In this document: in pieces, positions 39,357 through 51,060 of the stretch
Position numbering within the stretch: position 1 is the first letter of the stretch
How the letters are laid out: each line of letters begins with the position of its first letter
Assembly (NCBI GenBank): GCA_964023275.1
Contig: OZ029921.1
Span: 11,165,806-11,229,805, forward strand
Direction: 5' to 3'
DNA: 64,000 bases
Origin: Norana najaformis
Taxonomy: Eukaryota; Annelida; Clitellata; Crassiclitellata; Hormogastridae
Position numbers and translations under genes: made by a program
The notes under the pieces: generated by a model
What the model saw: only the letters and a program-made list of their open reading frames with translations
Told to the model about the DNA's origin: nothing
Database searches by the model: none

Positions 39357-40770
39357 CAAACTTACATACACTGTCGAAAATTTTGGAACGTGTCTTCCTT
39401 GCTTGTCTCTTTGCCCCACATTAACAGCTCCTGTAATTTAAAGAGTTATCAGTCAGCTTACCGTGGGCATCACTCTACCGAGCCAGCCTTATTGAAGCTC
39501 ATCGATGATGTATGTGTTGCTTCAAGACACATCAACCCACTCCACTTATCGGTCTCGACCTCTGCTGCCTTCGATACGATCGACAAAGCAACACTCATCG
39601 CGAGGTTGCACGTCTTGTTCGGCATTCGCGGTGCTGCACTGGATTGAATCTGCAGTTAGCTGACGTACCGCCCACAACACGTCAGCACTGGATCCAAAGT
39701 AGAAGGTCGCAGCCTTCTACTTGTGCATACGGCGTCCCACTAGGGTCGGTCCTTGGCCCGATTCTTTTTACGCTATATGTGGCTCCAGTCGCCGGTGTCA
39801 TTTCCGCACACGGCATCAGTCACCGCCAGTATGCCGATGACACACAACTATACATAGCACTCGATGACATCGACTCCGACACCAACAATCTAACACGATG
39901 TACTGAAGCAGTACACTGCTGGTTCCTAGCAAACGGACTATGCCTGATTCCAAATAAGTCTGAAGTCATTGTTCTTGACACTTCCTCATCAGTAAAATCG
40001 ATCAAGGACCTAAAACAGTCAACATTTCGTTATCAAGAGCATTTAAGAGTCTTGGGGTGACGCTCGACTCTAAACTAATATTTAACCAGCATGCCACTGC
40101 TTGCTGTCTGCAAGGCATCGTATTACTGAATATAAGCCATGCGTCATGTTCGATCGTGGTTGCCACCGGAACTTATGAAGACAGTCGCTTGTAGTGTAGT
40201 CAGAGAAAAAATTCGATTACTGTAATTCGCTGCTGTACGGTACTACAAAGTCTAACATCGCCAAACTGCAACGCTTCTAGAACTCGTTGTCCGTCTGCTG
40301 ACAGGTACCATAAGGTTGGATCACTTCACTCCTGTACTGGCAAATCTACATTGCCTGCCTGTCAGCTCCAGAATCACTTACAAGATGGCTGCCCTGATAT
40401 ATAAGACTCTCTCGACCAATCAACCAACTTACCTGTCATCATGCTTACAGCGCTACCTACCATCCAGATCTCTGCGATCAGCTACACATAACCTTCTATC
40501 TTTCTCTGACATCTGATACTATCGGTCTGATTTCTGACGACGCGGATTCAGCAATTCTGCACCAGCCATATGGAATAACTTCCTGTTTACATTTCTCACA
40601 ACAATATCTCGCTAGACATATTCGTAAAGCGGCTAAAGACCTATTTGTATCTTCTTGCTTTTGTTGTCTGACCGCTGTGACCCACCCATGCCTACGATTC
40701 CTCGCTCAGTCGATGTTAACAGATGCTTTACTTAATCACTTACTTATTTACTTACTTACTTACTTAATCA
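39357..40770 (+). mobile_element. CR1-like LINE, second family, decayed
   Basis: YQSAYRGHHSTEPALLKLI, VSTSAAFDTIDKATLIARL (motif A), CAYGVPLGSVLGPILFTLY (motif B) and HRQYADDTQLYIAL (motif C), then scattered C-terminal blocks (VLANLHCLPVSSRITYKMA). At least six stops or shifts. The 3' end is AGATGCTTTACTTAATCACTT followed by (ACTT)n to 40770, which abuts the right half of R1 copy 2. Confidence 0.82.
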
Positions 40771-43277
40771 GAACAGGGTTTGTACCTTTACCGGCAATAG
40801 TCGTTCCCTTTCTGTGTGCCTTTGTTAATCGAGCTTTCTCGTGACCACCATTCTACATCTCGTAACTCTTATGCTACCGCCAATTATCTGAGACACCAGT
40901 TGTTTTCTTGGTTCCTGGAACAGTGGTCTTACGACGAGCCTCTGCGTCTTTCCGCCCTAGGCAAATGGATATCGGACAACGCATTTTCCCACTATCACCT
41001 CTCTGACTCTCTCTCCATATCCATGTGTAGGACTCCCAGCATCACATGCAATATGTATTATGCACCATAACTTAACGGCGTTAGTTTTCTTACCGGGTCT
41101 CTACGTTGGCAATTATCAATCAACACAATCAATTCTGCTTCGGAAGATAGGATACTTCTATGGAAAACTGACCGTGAAGGTTCTCTCTCTCTACCCTTCA
41201 CTTTTTACACGAAGAATTTCGTCGCGACCTACGCAAGAGTGGCCCTTCCCCTCACTACAGTTAGTTATCTGAGTTGTGTTCTGAGAAGCATATAGGGAGT
41301 CAAATGGATCGACTCCTATTCTTTCTGGACAGTTAGGTCCGGTCTCTGACGTACCGGTTCTTCTCTTGGACTGCGTTAAGATCCGGTCTCTGACGTATGG
41401 GACTTCTCTTGGACTGTGGCGAAATCTTGGAATTCCGACGCGCCGAAAAAGGGTTATTGTCTCACATCACATCAGAGGGAATTCCGTGTCATGTTAACTG
41501 CTGGCGTTGCGCTTAAGTGATGTCAGACACTTTCTTAGAAGGCAGCCGGTCAACTTTGAAGTACTCAGACAGGTAGTCGACCGTGATCAGAGATCCGGTC
41601 TCTTCCCGTTATCTCTTCCTGCAGTCTGAATTTCGACAACGAGTAGTGCGGGCGTAGCCTTCCCCGAGTTACGCACAACCTCTTATCTTCTCACTATCTA
41701 GTATCACTGGGTCTCGCGACCTCGTAACAGGTCAAAACCTTGAAATCGGATCCTTATGAGCCGGTTCCTGAATTCGACAGCAAATATTTCGGCTGTGACA
41801 TCCTGGCCAGTTTTCTCCTACGGCACCGGTTTTTCTTGCAGCAAACGCTACCCCTTGGATTCACACAGACCTTTCTACATGTTCTACTCCGAGCTTCTCA
41901 CAACCTCTATCTTCCAGCTGTCGTGATTTAGACTGTCTCGCGATCCAACGAAAGAGTGGGCCCGAGCCCTGCCGGATCAACGGAGTCAGCCAGAAATCAG
42001 ATACATTGCTTTGTTTCGGCTGCGACTTTCTCAGGGCGCACTGACCAGTTTTCTCCTACGGGACCAAGGGGGTTAGCTTCCGTAACTTTCCCACTCGTTT
42101 TACATAGGCCTGTGTTATCTAACACGAACAGAACTTCCCCGAGTTTCGTACAACCGTCGCCTTCAGACTATCGTGACTTACACCGTCTAGCGATCTAACA
42201 GGGTGGGCCCCTGCCCTGTCGGATCCGCGGAGTCGACCAGTAACCAGACAGTTTAGTTTCGGCTGTGATTCGGGAGCACACTGATTAGTCTTTGTCTGAC
42301 ACCCTCTCGTCCGAATATATATATATCGCACCTTGCCTCGAAAACGGCCGGTGACTTTCGAAATACGATGTGTTTGTCCAATAGAGAATGGACTGAATAT
42401 CGCTAACCTAACGAAGTCAACTTTGCATTGACTCGTATATGCCGTTCTACAATATAGGCATTGCATCACACAACACGCTTTAAATCTAGTCGTTTAGCTC
42501 TGTCTGTTTGCCATAGTGCGGCTTGGACGAAGCTCTTTGATCTCGGTATTCTCTAACATTGCTACCATGCGAAAGACGGCCTTACACGCGTGGGAAAACT
42601 CTATTGCAATTGTCGCACAATTATTGAACGGCGGGGAATGGGTGTTGAAAGGAATTGGGCACTTACTTATACTAAGTTTAATTAGAACATAAATGATCAA
42701 AGTACTAGATATAAACTAAAACAAAAGGAGCAACTTAAATCTGAAACTATTAGGCCCTATATACGATTATGACATTATTTATATAAAATTAGGCTATTAT
42801 TAAATCCTAAGCATTTAGTCTTGTGGCCGGTCCGCCACTATTTCGTGATCTATCCATATCCTACATATTGTAATATCATCTGGGCTTCTAATTACACCAC
42901 TCGCTACCTGACTACACTGCAGAAACGCGCTATACGCGTAATCAGTAAACTATCTCCGCGTGCTAGTTCGGGCCAACCTTTGGCAGCCTAGAAATATTGA
43001 CACTTAAATCATTACTAAACGGCAATGTAGTGTGTTTATGTACCGATTCATTCTTAGTCTTCTCACACACATACAGTTTGAGTTATGTTTTTAAACAACG
43101 ACGAAGAACAGAGGCGAGTTCATCAGCCGCATCAATTGAAGACGGACTTAACGGCCGCGTAGTGCCAGCGTATTTGAGCGGTTCATGAAATCATTATATA
43201 TAATTGTTCATATAAATAAAATGACACGTACTGTACTGTTCTCAAATTTACTATCGTATAAATAAATACTCTTGCAG

Positions 43278-43430
43278 ACATTACTTCCATAATAAGTCTG
43301 ACAGCCAACTCATCTTACGACACTAATGAAGAAAATGGTGCAACGCCAGAGCTCACCTTCTACTGGATGTGTGTACACATCAACGCTCCTGTCGAAGAAC
43401 CCGTGGACATTGTCAAGCTGGAAGTGATGG
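43278..43430 (+). CDS. Host gene exon: REJ-module part of a polycystin-1-like protein (exon 1 of 2 seen)
   Basis: Bounded by an acceptor (CTCTTGCAG, ending 43277) and a donor (GTTAAT at 43431). 153 bp, starting and ending in phase 1, 50 full codons. The translation includes ITSIISLTANSSYDTNEENG, then PELTFYWMCVHINAPVEEP. A Ser/Asp-rich block then aromatic-x-W-x-C is the usual pattern before the conserved Trp-Cys of REJ/PKD ectodomains. Joined to the next exon the split codon reads GTG (Val) and the frame stays open. The gene would be a large membrane receptor/channel of the PKD1/PKDREJ family. Flanking introns are filled with LINEs. The domain call from this exon alone is moderate. Confidence 0.7.
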
Positions 43431-43599
43431 GTTAATATAGTGACTATGATTTACCTCATATAAATTCGGATAATGTAGATAATTAGCTTTTTAATGGCGA
43501 CATGTCTTAACCACGGGAAATATTATTTTGATTCTCTGTATATCTAAACATGGATTAACTTGAAACACTCTGTAATAAGTAACTATGCTTCATATTCTA

Positions 43600-43770
43600 T
43601 TGATTAATGTGAACAAAACCAAGATCATGGTACCAACTGGTACAACCTGCCACATCAGAGTACAAGGTAATCAACTGGAGCAGGTTGTCACATATCCATA
43701 TCTTGGCATACGCATAGAATTGAGGTCTTATACTGAATTCGTTTGTGCATAGATAACCAGCGCAGTTACT
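43600..43770 (+). mobile_element. RTE-like LINE sliver
   Basis: VNKTKIMVPTGTTCHIRVQG, then EQVVTYPYLGIRIELRSYTE, which resembles the post-motif-C region of the LINE at 53165-54205 (GKTKCMATAG..., IEQVDTFVYLGSLV). Lies in the presumed host intron. Confidence 0.55.
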
Positions 43771-43889
43771 CTCACATGAAACCGGATATATGCGCAAACC
43801 CACATGTAGGTATACCGCCAATCAGCTGAGTCACAGAATTTAAAACAGATTGTAGCCAATCTATACGGGAATTTGTTAGGCCAGCACAA

Positions 43890-43976
43890 ATGGCATTTGA
43901 GCGCTGGTTCCCGCGGCTTAGCTTTCGATGGGCGCTGTAGAGATCTCAAGATTGCAATTACGATTACGATTGCCAT
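43890..43976 (+). mobile_element. L2-like LINE 3' tail
   Basis: GCGGCTTAGCTTTCGATGGGCGCTGTAGAGATC with an (ATTACG)n end. Same 3' terminus as 34276-34391. Confidence 0.75.
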
Positions 43977-44640
43977 AATCAGCCATGGTGCATGTTGCGA
44001 AAGCGTGCATCAGGGCATGGCTGGTTGAGTGTAGGTGAGTGGCGTAGGCCTATTGTGCGAATCTGATCCACCTTATGGAAGCACGTTGGAAATATATTCT
44101 TTACATGCTCTAATAATTTCTGATTCAAGGTCGCATACAAATCACGCACAGTAGTAGAAATAGAGACGTCAAGGAAAGTGCGGCAGACAAAGCAAATCGA
44201 TTTGAGACTACTGATATGTGTGCGCTTCGGCGTGTGACTGCCGGCTGTTTGATCTTGGATTACTACTGGATTTATGCGCTCTGCGAAAGTTTATCATTTT
44301 CAGTCGACCTACTCTTCAATCTACCAGTCTTGAATTATCTATCGTTTTAAAAGTTTATTTTTACAACATTTTTTAGTATTTTGATCGAGGTTTGTTCTTA
44401 AACTTACTGTATTATGGCGTATAGCGACACTCCCTCCGTCATCTGCACACGGCATCGGAGCTACGTGCACTCAATCGACCCGACCTCACAGTTTCTCGCA
44501 AAGTGCGCCAAATACTCTTCCCCCTACAGATATGGCTGCCTGCCGCCATGAGGACAGCAAACTCTACTACAAATTGTCTGCCTGTACTCTCCCCAAAGGC
44601 TCACTCGCTCTAAACAGATCGCTCGCCTGCTACGGATCAC
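43977..44640 (+). other. Mostly unrecognised; last ~220 bp may be LINE 5' sequence
   Basis: No motif in 43977-44418. A frame from 44414 (MAYSDTPSVICTRHRSYVHS) could be the N-terminal region of the CR1-like LINE that continues at 44841, separated by the tail insertion 44641-44810. The evidence is position only. Confidence 0.3.
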
Positions 44641-44810
44641 CCGCGCTGTTGGACACCCCTCTATCTAATCGTAATCGTAATTCCAAGATTTCTACAGCGC
44701 CCAACGAAAGCCACGTCGCGGGGACCAGCTTATTCACAGGCGCTCAGTCAAAACAAAATCGGTAGGCAAAAGGGTTCGGTTCCAGGTTCAAGATCCAAAA
44801 GTCAGACGGA
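44641..44810 (-). mobile_element. L2-like LINE 3' tail, minus strand
   Basis: Inverted copy of the (ATTACG)n-ended terminus (CTACAGCGCCCAACGAAAGC; CAAAACAAAATCGGTAGGCA), preceded by the same TGGAACCGAACCC block as at 34276. Confidence 0.75.
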
Positions 44811-44840
44811 GAGACAGCGTGGCAGGTACGGGGGTGGTTT

Positions 44841-45873
44841 TTGGGCAGTTGCATCGGTCTCCAGTTGGCCACTTGGAACGTCCGGTCCCTGGGCAATAAG
44901 TTTATGGAAGTCGCTAACTCCATCGTGGCTAATGATCTGGACCTTCTTGCGTTAACAGAGACTTGGCATTCATCCTCTTCGGACGTACTAGTGCGCCGTG
45001 CAGCACCCCCGGGCTACTCCTTCCACGATCTCCCACGATCATCTCTCACTCAGGGAGCGGTTCCGGTCCAGAATCATCGGGGTATCGTAGTATACCACAG
45101 TGACTCTCTGAAGATGAAAATAGATCCCCTTCCTATCACATCGATCACCTTGGAGGCTCTTTGCTAACATGCTCGACGTCGCGTGGGCCACTCATTCTCC
45201 TCACTATATAATGTCCTAGCTCACCTCCCTGCTGGAGCTCTACGCCACCTACGACTATCAGCTCGTCATCATCGGCGACCTAACTGTATATTTCGAGGAC
45301 AACGGCTCTTCCGAAGTGCTCCGCCTTAGTTGACTTGCTGTACCAATTCGGCTTATCCCAGCACATCGCCGAGCCCACACATGAACGGGGCGGGTGGTTC
45401 GACGTGGTCATTACAAGAGACAACTGCTCCATTCAAGACCTTAGAGCGAAGCCTCCAACCATTTCGGACCATGGTCTCGTTACCTTCGTCACTCCACACC
45501 TCCACCTGCAGCCGGTCTTTGCGATTAGATCTTTCCGGGGCTGGAGGGGTCTAGATCGGGAGACCTTTCGAGCCGGCCTGCTAAACAGTCCGCTACTGGG
45601 AGATTTATCACTTTTGGAGCAACACACGCCACCTCCGATGAATTACTTGTAGTATACGACTCTACCATCAATTCCCTGATTGATTGTCTTCTCCCTCTTA
45701 GAACCATCATGACTCGCCAAAGACCTCTTGCACCCTGGTTCGACGAAGCCTGTCGAAATCTTCGTCGAGGCGTACGGCGCTTTGAGCGAAGCTTCAGACG
45801 AACGCGTAGTCCAACAGACCGTAACATCTGGATCCAACGACTGAGTCAGATGCACGGCAAGTTCCGCGAGAGA

Positions 45874-45904
<31 letters not shown>

Positions 45905-45916
45905 TGAGAGAGAGAG

Positions 45917-45951
<35 letters not shown>

Positions 45952-47540
45952 AGCGATACTGGAAGACGCTAATCGATCGCGACAAATCCAACCCCCGTCG
46001 TCCGTGGATGTCACTTTCCGAGACTCTGGGTCGCACCTACCATTCACAGCCTGAGACTATCTGGATTATCTGCTCAACAAACTTTACTTGGTCCGTCGCT
46101 CCACCGAGGGCGCGCCCCTTCCGTCCTTTTCTTCAGCAGATTGTCGTATGTCGATTCTAAAACCAATCTCCGTGGACGGACTGCGTCGGCTACTGTCAAA
46201 GTCGTCACCGAAGTCCTGCAAACTCGACTCCTTACCGCCATTCCTCCTTAAAGAACTCACTGGTGACTTGTTACCTTTTCTACGTTTATTGTTAAACCGG
46301 GCTCGGGCTTTGGCTCCCTCCCTTCCCAAGCGTATTGGCTTGGATATCAATTATATATCAACTACTGACTCATCTCAAACCTATCCTTCCTATCTAAACT
46401 AGTTTAAAAACATGTATTCATCCAGTTAATACAACATCTTGAGGCTAACTCTCTACTGCCTAGCCAACAGTCGGGCTTCAGAAGATTTCATTCTACCGAA
46501 TCGGTCATCACCTGCATCCTATCTGACACGTACACGGGGCTTTTGATCGGGGACAAGTGACCCTCCTTGCCCTCTTCGACATTAGTGCCGCCTTCGACAA
46601 ATCGACCATAGTGTCCTATTAGAACGCCTAGAAAGGTCATTTGGCATTTCTGGCCCGGCTCTCTCCTGGTTCTCCTCCTTTCTGTCTGATCGCTCCCAAT
46701 CTATCGTCCTTGGAGAAACACGCACCGTCTGGTCCGCGGCAACCATTGGTTTCCCACAGGGTTGGGTCCTTGCTCCGCTCCTTTTCATTCTTTACACTAC
46801 TGACCTGGGCTCTATTCTATCTTCATTAGGGGTAATATCCCGTTAATATGCCGACGACAAACAGGCTCATACTCATGGCCCGACGGCTGAGGCTGTCTCT
46901 ACACACAGAGATTGCTCCATGCATCATCGGCACTCAAGGCCTGGTTAAAATCTAATCACCTTCGTCTGAACCCCAGCAAGACTCAGTTCATCTGGCTTGG
47001 CGGCGCCATCCAACTCTCAAAGATTGACATGGCAAAAATATCCCTGCTCTTTCCTCACGTCTCTTTCCATACCTTGGTGCGAAATCTGGGAGTGACCCTG
47101 GATTAAGTGCTCACTTTGCGGGAGCACATTCATAATGTCTGCCGTACCTGTCTTTCCCACCTGCTTCAAATACGCACTATCCGACTCTCCCTTTCAACCC
47201 AGGCCTCCATCACTTTAGTCCACGCACTCATATGCTCCAGAATTGACTTTGGAAGCAAAGTTTTCGCCGGTCTTGGATCCTCATCTCTTTCCCTACTTCA
47301 ATCTGTCCTAAATGCAGGAGCTTGCTTGATTGGCGTCATTCCTACATTTGGTCACATCTCCTCATTCATGTTGGAAAAACTTCGCCGGCTTCCAATTCGA
47401 GAGAGCATTCTGTTCAAAATTCTGGTTCTTGTGCGCAGCTGCCTTGTTGGTTGTGCTCCGATTTACTTAAGGGAACTGGGTACCTGTTTCTATTGTACCT
47501 GGTCGCCTTGTTGCATTCAGGGTAAAATCCTGAAACTCCG
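44841..47540 (+). mobile_element. CR1-like LINE with endonuclease, decayed
   Basis: APE endonuclease N-terminus (LQLATWNVRSLGNKFMEV, LDLLALTETWHSSSSD; 44856-45165) and C-terminus (HIAEPTHERGGWFDVVITRD, ISDHGLVTFVTPHLH; 45345-45510), then linker (PLAPWFDEACRNLRRGVRR), RT remnants (FRRFHSTESVIT; GWVLAPLLFILYT) and the C-terminal domain (FIWLGGAIQLSKIDMAK; ICSRIDFGSKVFAGLGSS) to about 47540. The N and E/H/D endonuclease residues are recognisable. More than eight stops or shifts, plus a GA/TA microsatellite expanded within the linker. Family of 37144-39356. Confidence 0.85.
45869..45955. repeat. (GA)n-(TA)n-(GA)n microsatellite inside LINE coding sequence
   Basis: GAGAGA runs flank a central ATATATAT block. 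The LINE linker reading (RLSQMHGKFRER) resumes after it, so the repeat grew after insertion. Confidence 0.95.
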
Positions 47541-47719
47541 ACCCCAGGGGCGGAGGGAGAGGGCACTACAGCACGCCTCGAACTGATGGCAGAAACCGTG
47601 TCGATAAACTTGATGGACAAGTGCTTTTTGCAGTGCGATTCCTAATAAGCAACTCCGTGGACTGGAGGAGCGATGGATAGGTGCTCGCACAGGCCGCATC
47701 CGGCCACTCCTGTAAAAGG

Positions 47720-48060
47720 GAGAAGCCTTACCTATGTCGTACCTTGAATGTCAAAGTGAAGCAATTCAAAAAGCCTATTTTTGATCATTGTTCACTCGTC
47801 GTACCAACAAATATACGGCACGCGATTAATAGACACGCTGACTCTTGTAGTGCCTCGCACCTGAACATTGTTGGGTTATCGAACTTTCGCGGTGGCTGGT
47901 CCATATATCTTTGAAGTTCACTCTCATGTTCTATGCGTTCTGCCAGTTCTTTAACATCATTCAAATCCAAACTAAAGACTCGTCTTTTTCAACTTGCTTA
48001 CCAACCGTAGCCTGATTTTTGGTTTGTCTGACCAATCGGATTTTTGTCAGGCTTCTTCAA
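47720..48060 (+). mobile_element. CR1/L2-like LINE C-terminal fragment
   Basis: The FAVAGPYI block, then SFKSKLKTRLFQLAYQP in shifting frames, then the 3' untranslated GATTTTTGGTTTGTCTGACC. Same family as the tail at 57479-57757. Confidence 0.65.
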
Positions 48061-48825
48061 CCGATTGTGATTTTTGACAGCGGTATTACAATCCTTTCCT
48101 GTTTAATTCGCTACTTGCGTCGCTGATCTGCGATCCGTCACGACATTACAGGTAGGCAAAGCATTCAACGGTGCACGATTGACGGAAGATCACAATCGGA
48201 GATAGTAAACTGTAGGTGCCGTTGACACGAAAACTAACACTGACGACACAAGTCCTTAATTTTGGCATATTTCTTTACGAATGTATTTTGATGTTTATAA
48301 TCTATCTATTTAATATCTATCAACGCCGTTCACATTTAAGCTCAGGAAATTATAAAGAGTCGTCAAAATAATACAAATTAAACTTACATATGTATCCGAT
48401 TGTTTTCTTGATCCCGCCTTCTTCCCTCGTTTGTACTAAGAGTTACCTTACATTAATTCTTTAATCCCTAACAACTAAATTAGCCAACAAAATACAGCCT
48501 CGAACACAAAATGATCGGTTTCCATATCCCAACACAATACGTAATGCTCTCTCACCAGGTAAGATTTAATTTGCAAAGTTTAGTTCCATAACACCCTTGG
48601 TTCTTTCCTCTTCCGGAATTCTTTCCACAACAGCACATTTATTACACAGCAGTTCGTTACCAACAGATTTCAGTCAGTCATCCACATAAAAGTTGCTTAA
48701 AACACACCAACGACATCCCGATTATACGATGATCCATGATCCCGAACTATACGCCTTAAAGCATGACCTGCGCAACTAGGGCTTTTCACCTCTCCAAACA
48801 AATGCATAGTCATTCTATATTGCTC
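48061..48825. other. No recognisable feature
   Basis: AT-rich intronic-looking sequence. Confidence 0.5.
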
Positions 48826-48965
48826 AGGTTCCTTAGCCATATCGTTGCTAAGCCAGTTGAAAATGTAAGTCTTAAGTTGAGAACGAAATGACACAAGAGA
48901 CTGAGCATAACGCAGATGCAGGAAGATAATTCCAAAATTTAGGCACTGCAACCGATAAAGCAAAT
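48826..48965 (-). mobile_element. LINE C-terminal fragment
   Basis: The minus frame contains LRYAQSLVSFRSQLKTYIF, the typical end of CR1/L2-like ORF2. The frame at 48697-49011 extends on both sides without further matches. Confidence 0.6.
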
Positions 48966-49578
48966 TCACCAAGAACAGACAGACTAGTAGGGCTCTAAGG
49001 ACTGCGCTCAACGGATTAAAAGAATCGTAGCCTATTGTGGAAAGCGGCTGAATCTTAGATTATTTAGGAAGAACAGCACATGATCTGGATTTACAAGCGT
49101 AAAGATCTTTCTTGACTTATAAACGTAAAAGATGTAATCATATCTGTTCTGAAATAAAGTTTTCAGTGTATATACTTTATATTTCCACGGTTATTTTTCA
49201 CGTTTTCGCTTTTCTTGTAGTTCGCCTAAATTATAATGCGCTTTTCGCCCATATTATTTTCGCCTGTATTATTTTGCGTTCCTTGTAATGTTCGCTCTTG
49301 TAATTCTGCACTTTTAATTCCGCCCTTTTGATAGTGAACCGTAGATACAACACTGGCAAGCACAACGAACTTGAGCGAAACTTAGCACTTAGTACTTGTA
49401 TGGGTTGCGTTCAAGGTTTTCTAAGGAACAACACTTTTTAAGTATTCTGTAGAGACGCCACATGCATAAGCCACCTCGCGATGTAGGCGTATAATAACGT
49501 GCATAAGAAAAATAAGCATTAATATTTGACTGTAGTAGCAAACAACATGTAAAAATAACAGTTTATCCTCTTTTACAG
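48966..49578. other. Unrecognised intron sequence with degenerate TTCGCC/TATTATTTT words
   Basis: At 49195-49330 short words such as TTTTCGC, TTCGCC and TATTATTTT recur irregularly. The stretch ends in the polypyrimidine and AG acceptor (CCTCTTTTACAG) of the next exon. Confidence 0.45.
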
Positions 49579-50049
49579 TGGAAGACAAACATGGATGCGT
49601 TGAAAACCATTCAGCTTTTCCAAATATTGCCAGTGCTTTTCCCAATATAACTTTGAAAACAACAGATCTGCTGTTTAGTTCTTTACCTACGGATTATTAT
49701 TTCTTTGTCAAAGTTTCGAGAAAACACTACAGTAACATATCGCCACCTTTCCAGGTCCGTCTTGTCCAAGGTTCTCCTCCCAAGGTATCTGTAGAGTGCG
49801 AGGCAAACTGCGACTACACCCAAAATCCCGAGGCGAACATTCGTTTGCGATACACTTGTCATAACTGCTTGGAAAGAGAAATGCTGTTCAGCTCCTGGAA
49901 TATTATCTACATTTTAGACAGTCGCCGATCCGTTCGAATTGATTTATCTCAGAATGTGACTACAAATGTTGACAAAACGGTAGAATTTCCTTCAGAAATA
50001 ATACATGCTCGGAATAGAAACCAAATTGCTACAGTCGTTACCATTACAG
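49579..50049 (+). CDS. Host gene exon: REJ domain of a polycystin-1-like protein (exon 2 of 2 seen)
   Basis: Bounded by CCTCTTTTACAG and the donor GTGAGT at 50050. 471 bp, phase 1 at both ends, about 157 residues. The translation includes DLLFSSLPTDYYFFVKVSRK, then VRLVQGSPPKVSVECEANCD, EANIRLRYTCHNC, and MLFSSWNIIYI. The C-x3-C, NP, R-L and C-x2-C sequence followed by a Trp strand is the REJ signature shared by PKD1, PKD1L and PKDREJ. Several N-glycosylation sites (NITL, NVTT) fit an ectodomain. Read with 43278-43430 it forms one continuous segment. No other exon of the gene was found in the window. Confidence 0.85.
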
Positions 50050-50367
50050 GTGAGTATTTTAGTGACGCCGCTTTCGATATTAGGCCTAATTAACTAATTC
50101 ATTCATTTCATCATTTATTGTTCCAAGTACAGACAGCAATAAGCACTGTATACAGAGTAATATGGGGATACAACAGGAAAACCCAGAAAGGACCGAAGTT
50201 CCGCTTATTAGGGCCCTCCCTGTACCAAAAAGCTAGTACTAGATGACGAATGATTAACGAGATATAAATCCAAATGGACTAAAAAATAACCAGAATCAGA
50301 ACGAAACAAAATACGAAAGAAAAACCAAAAAAGTCATAACTAGTTACAAACTAAAATCAAACAATAT

Positions 50368-51060
50368 TTACTTGTTTAGATTATTTAGGTACACACGCAT
50401 AGATTTCTTTAACAATATTATATTATGCTTTCTACGAATATCATGAAGTGTACTATTCCAAACAGAATGTCTAGCACATATAAATGAAAGAAGACGAATG
50501 TTAGTACTGGTTAAGCTTCCACGGTAATCACCCCCGAGATCTAGTATGGTGTGCATGGAGATCAGATATAGTTATGAGTAAAGCGATACATAAATTCACT
50601 AATTTGCAACTTATTAAACTGTTCAATTTGTAAAATATCATGGTCATAACATAATTTATTAGTGTGGGAGTATGGGGATTTTCCTGCAATAAGCGAACAG
50701 CCCATTTGTAAAGTACAATTAATCTCCAGTAGAATAATAAGTAGATGCCCAAACAATATTACAGTAAGCCAAGTATGGGTACAAATAAAAATGAGTAAGA
50801 GTATTACGAGGTAGTAAATAACTAATACGAGATAATATTCCTATACTTTTGCAATTTCGGTAGATATGTTTCTAATAAGATACGTTCTTTCCAAGTCAAG
50901 TGCTCAACAACATAAATTCCAAGAAACTTAGAGATTTTAACTTGCGAAATAGCTATATGATCGATAGACACTATTATATTTTGATGGGGCACACATTTTC
51001 TACGAGAATGAAACAGAATATAATTAGTTTTCGACAAATTCAACGATAATTTATTAGCCC
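50368..51060 (-). mobile_element. LINE-X family C-terminal fragment
   Basis: Minus strand: MNLSKTNYILFHSRRKCVPH, VKISKFLGIYVVEHLTWKE (51043-50822), and near the 3' end FSVWNSTLHDIRRKHNI-type sequence (50368-50556). The same block order as LINE-X at 33.9-43.2 kb. Lies in the intron after the REJ exon. Confidence 0.7.

Larger units (their letters stand above)
34217..42837 (+). mobile_element. R1 copy 2, itself split by about 6.2 kb
   Basis: Left part 34217-34585 matches R1 25948-26212, from TGGCGTTCTCCGTCGGG to GAGGATGGCC. Right part 40771-42837 resumes at GAACAGGGTTTGTACCTTTACC (R1 position 26219) and runs to CCGGTCCGCCA. Only about ten bases of R1 are missing between them, so the 34586-40770 block was added inside one R1 copy. 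The outer flanks belong to LINE-X. No clean target duplication at this copy. Confidence 0.75.
32500..43195 (+). mobile_element. LINE-X (Jockey/CR1-superclade LINE), broken into three pieces by insertions
   Basis: Pieces on the plus strand are: 32500-32735, the endonuclease-RT linker (NYIKNPTEANKETFNVYKNKL); 33168-34216, with FNYYFINIVATLASTI, the RT motif A region FDLSKVFDIVDYRIFNKL, LETVSEWLKANKLSFNVDKT and CLGVYLDQHLTLKDNI; and 42838-43195, with YPYPTYCNIIWASNY and TTLQKRAIRVISKLSP. The breaks are an RTE-like LINE (32741-33150) and R1 copy 2 (34217-42837). The coding order is continuous across both. Heavily decayed by stops and shifts. Confidence 0.75.

Noticed and set aside
45643-46047. 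Frames rich in RERERE or SLSLSL
   Set aside because: Translated GA/TA microsatellite.
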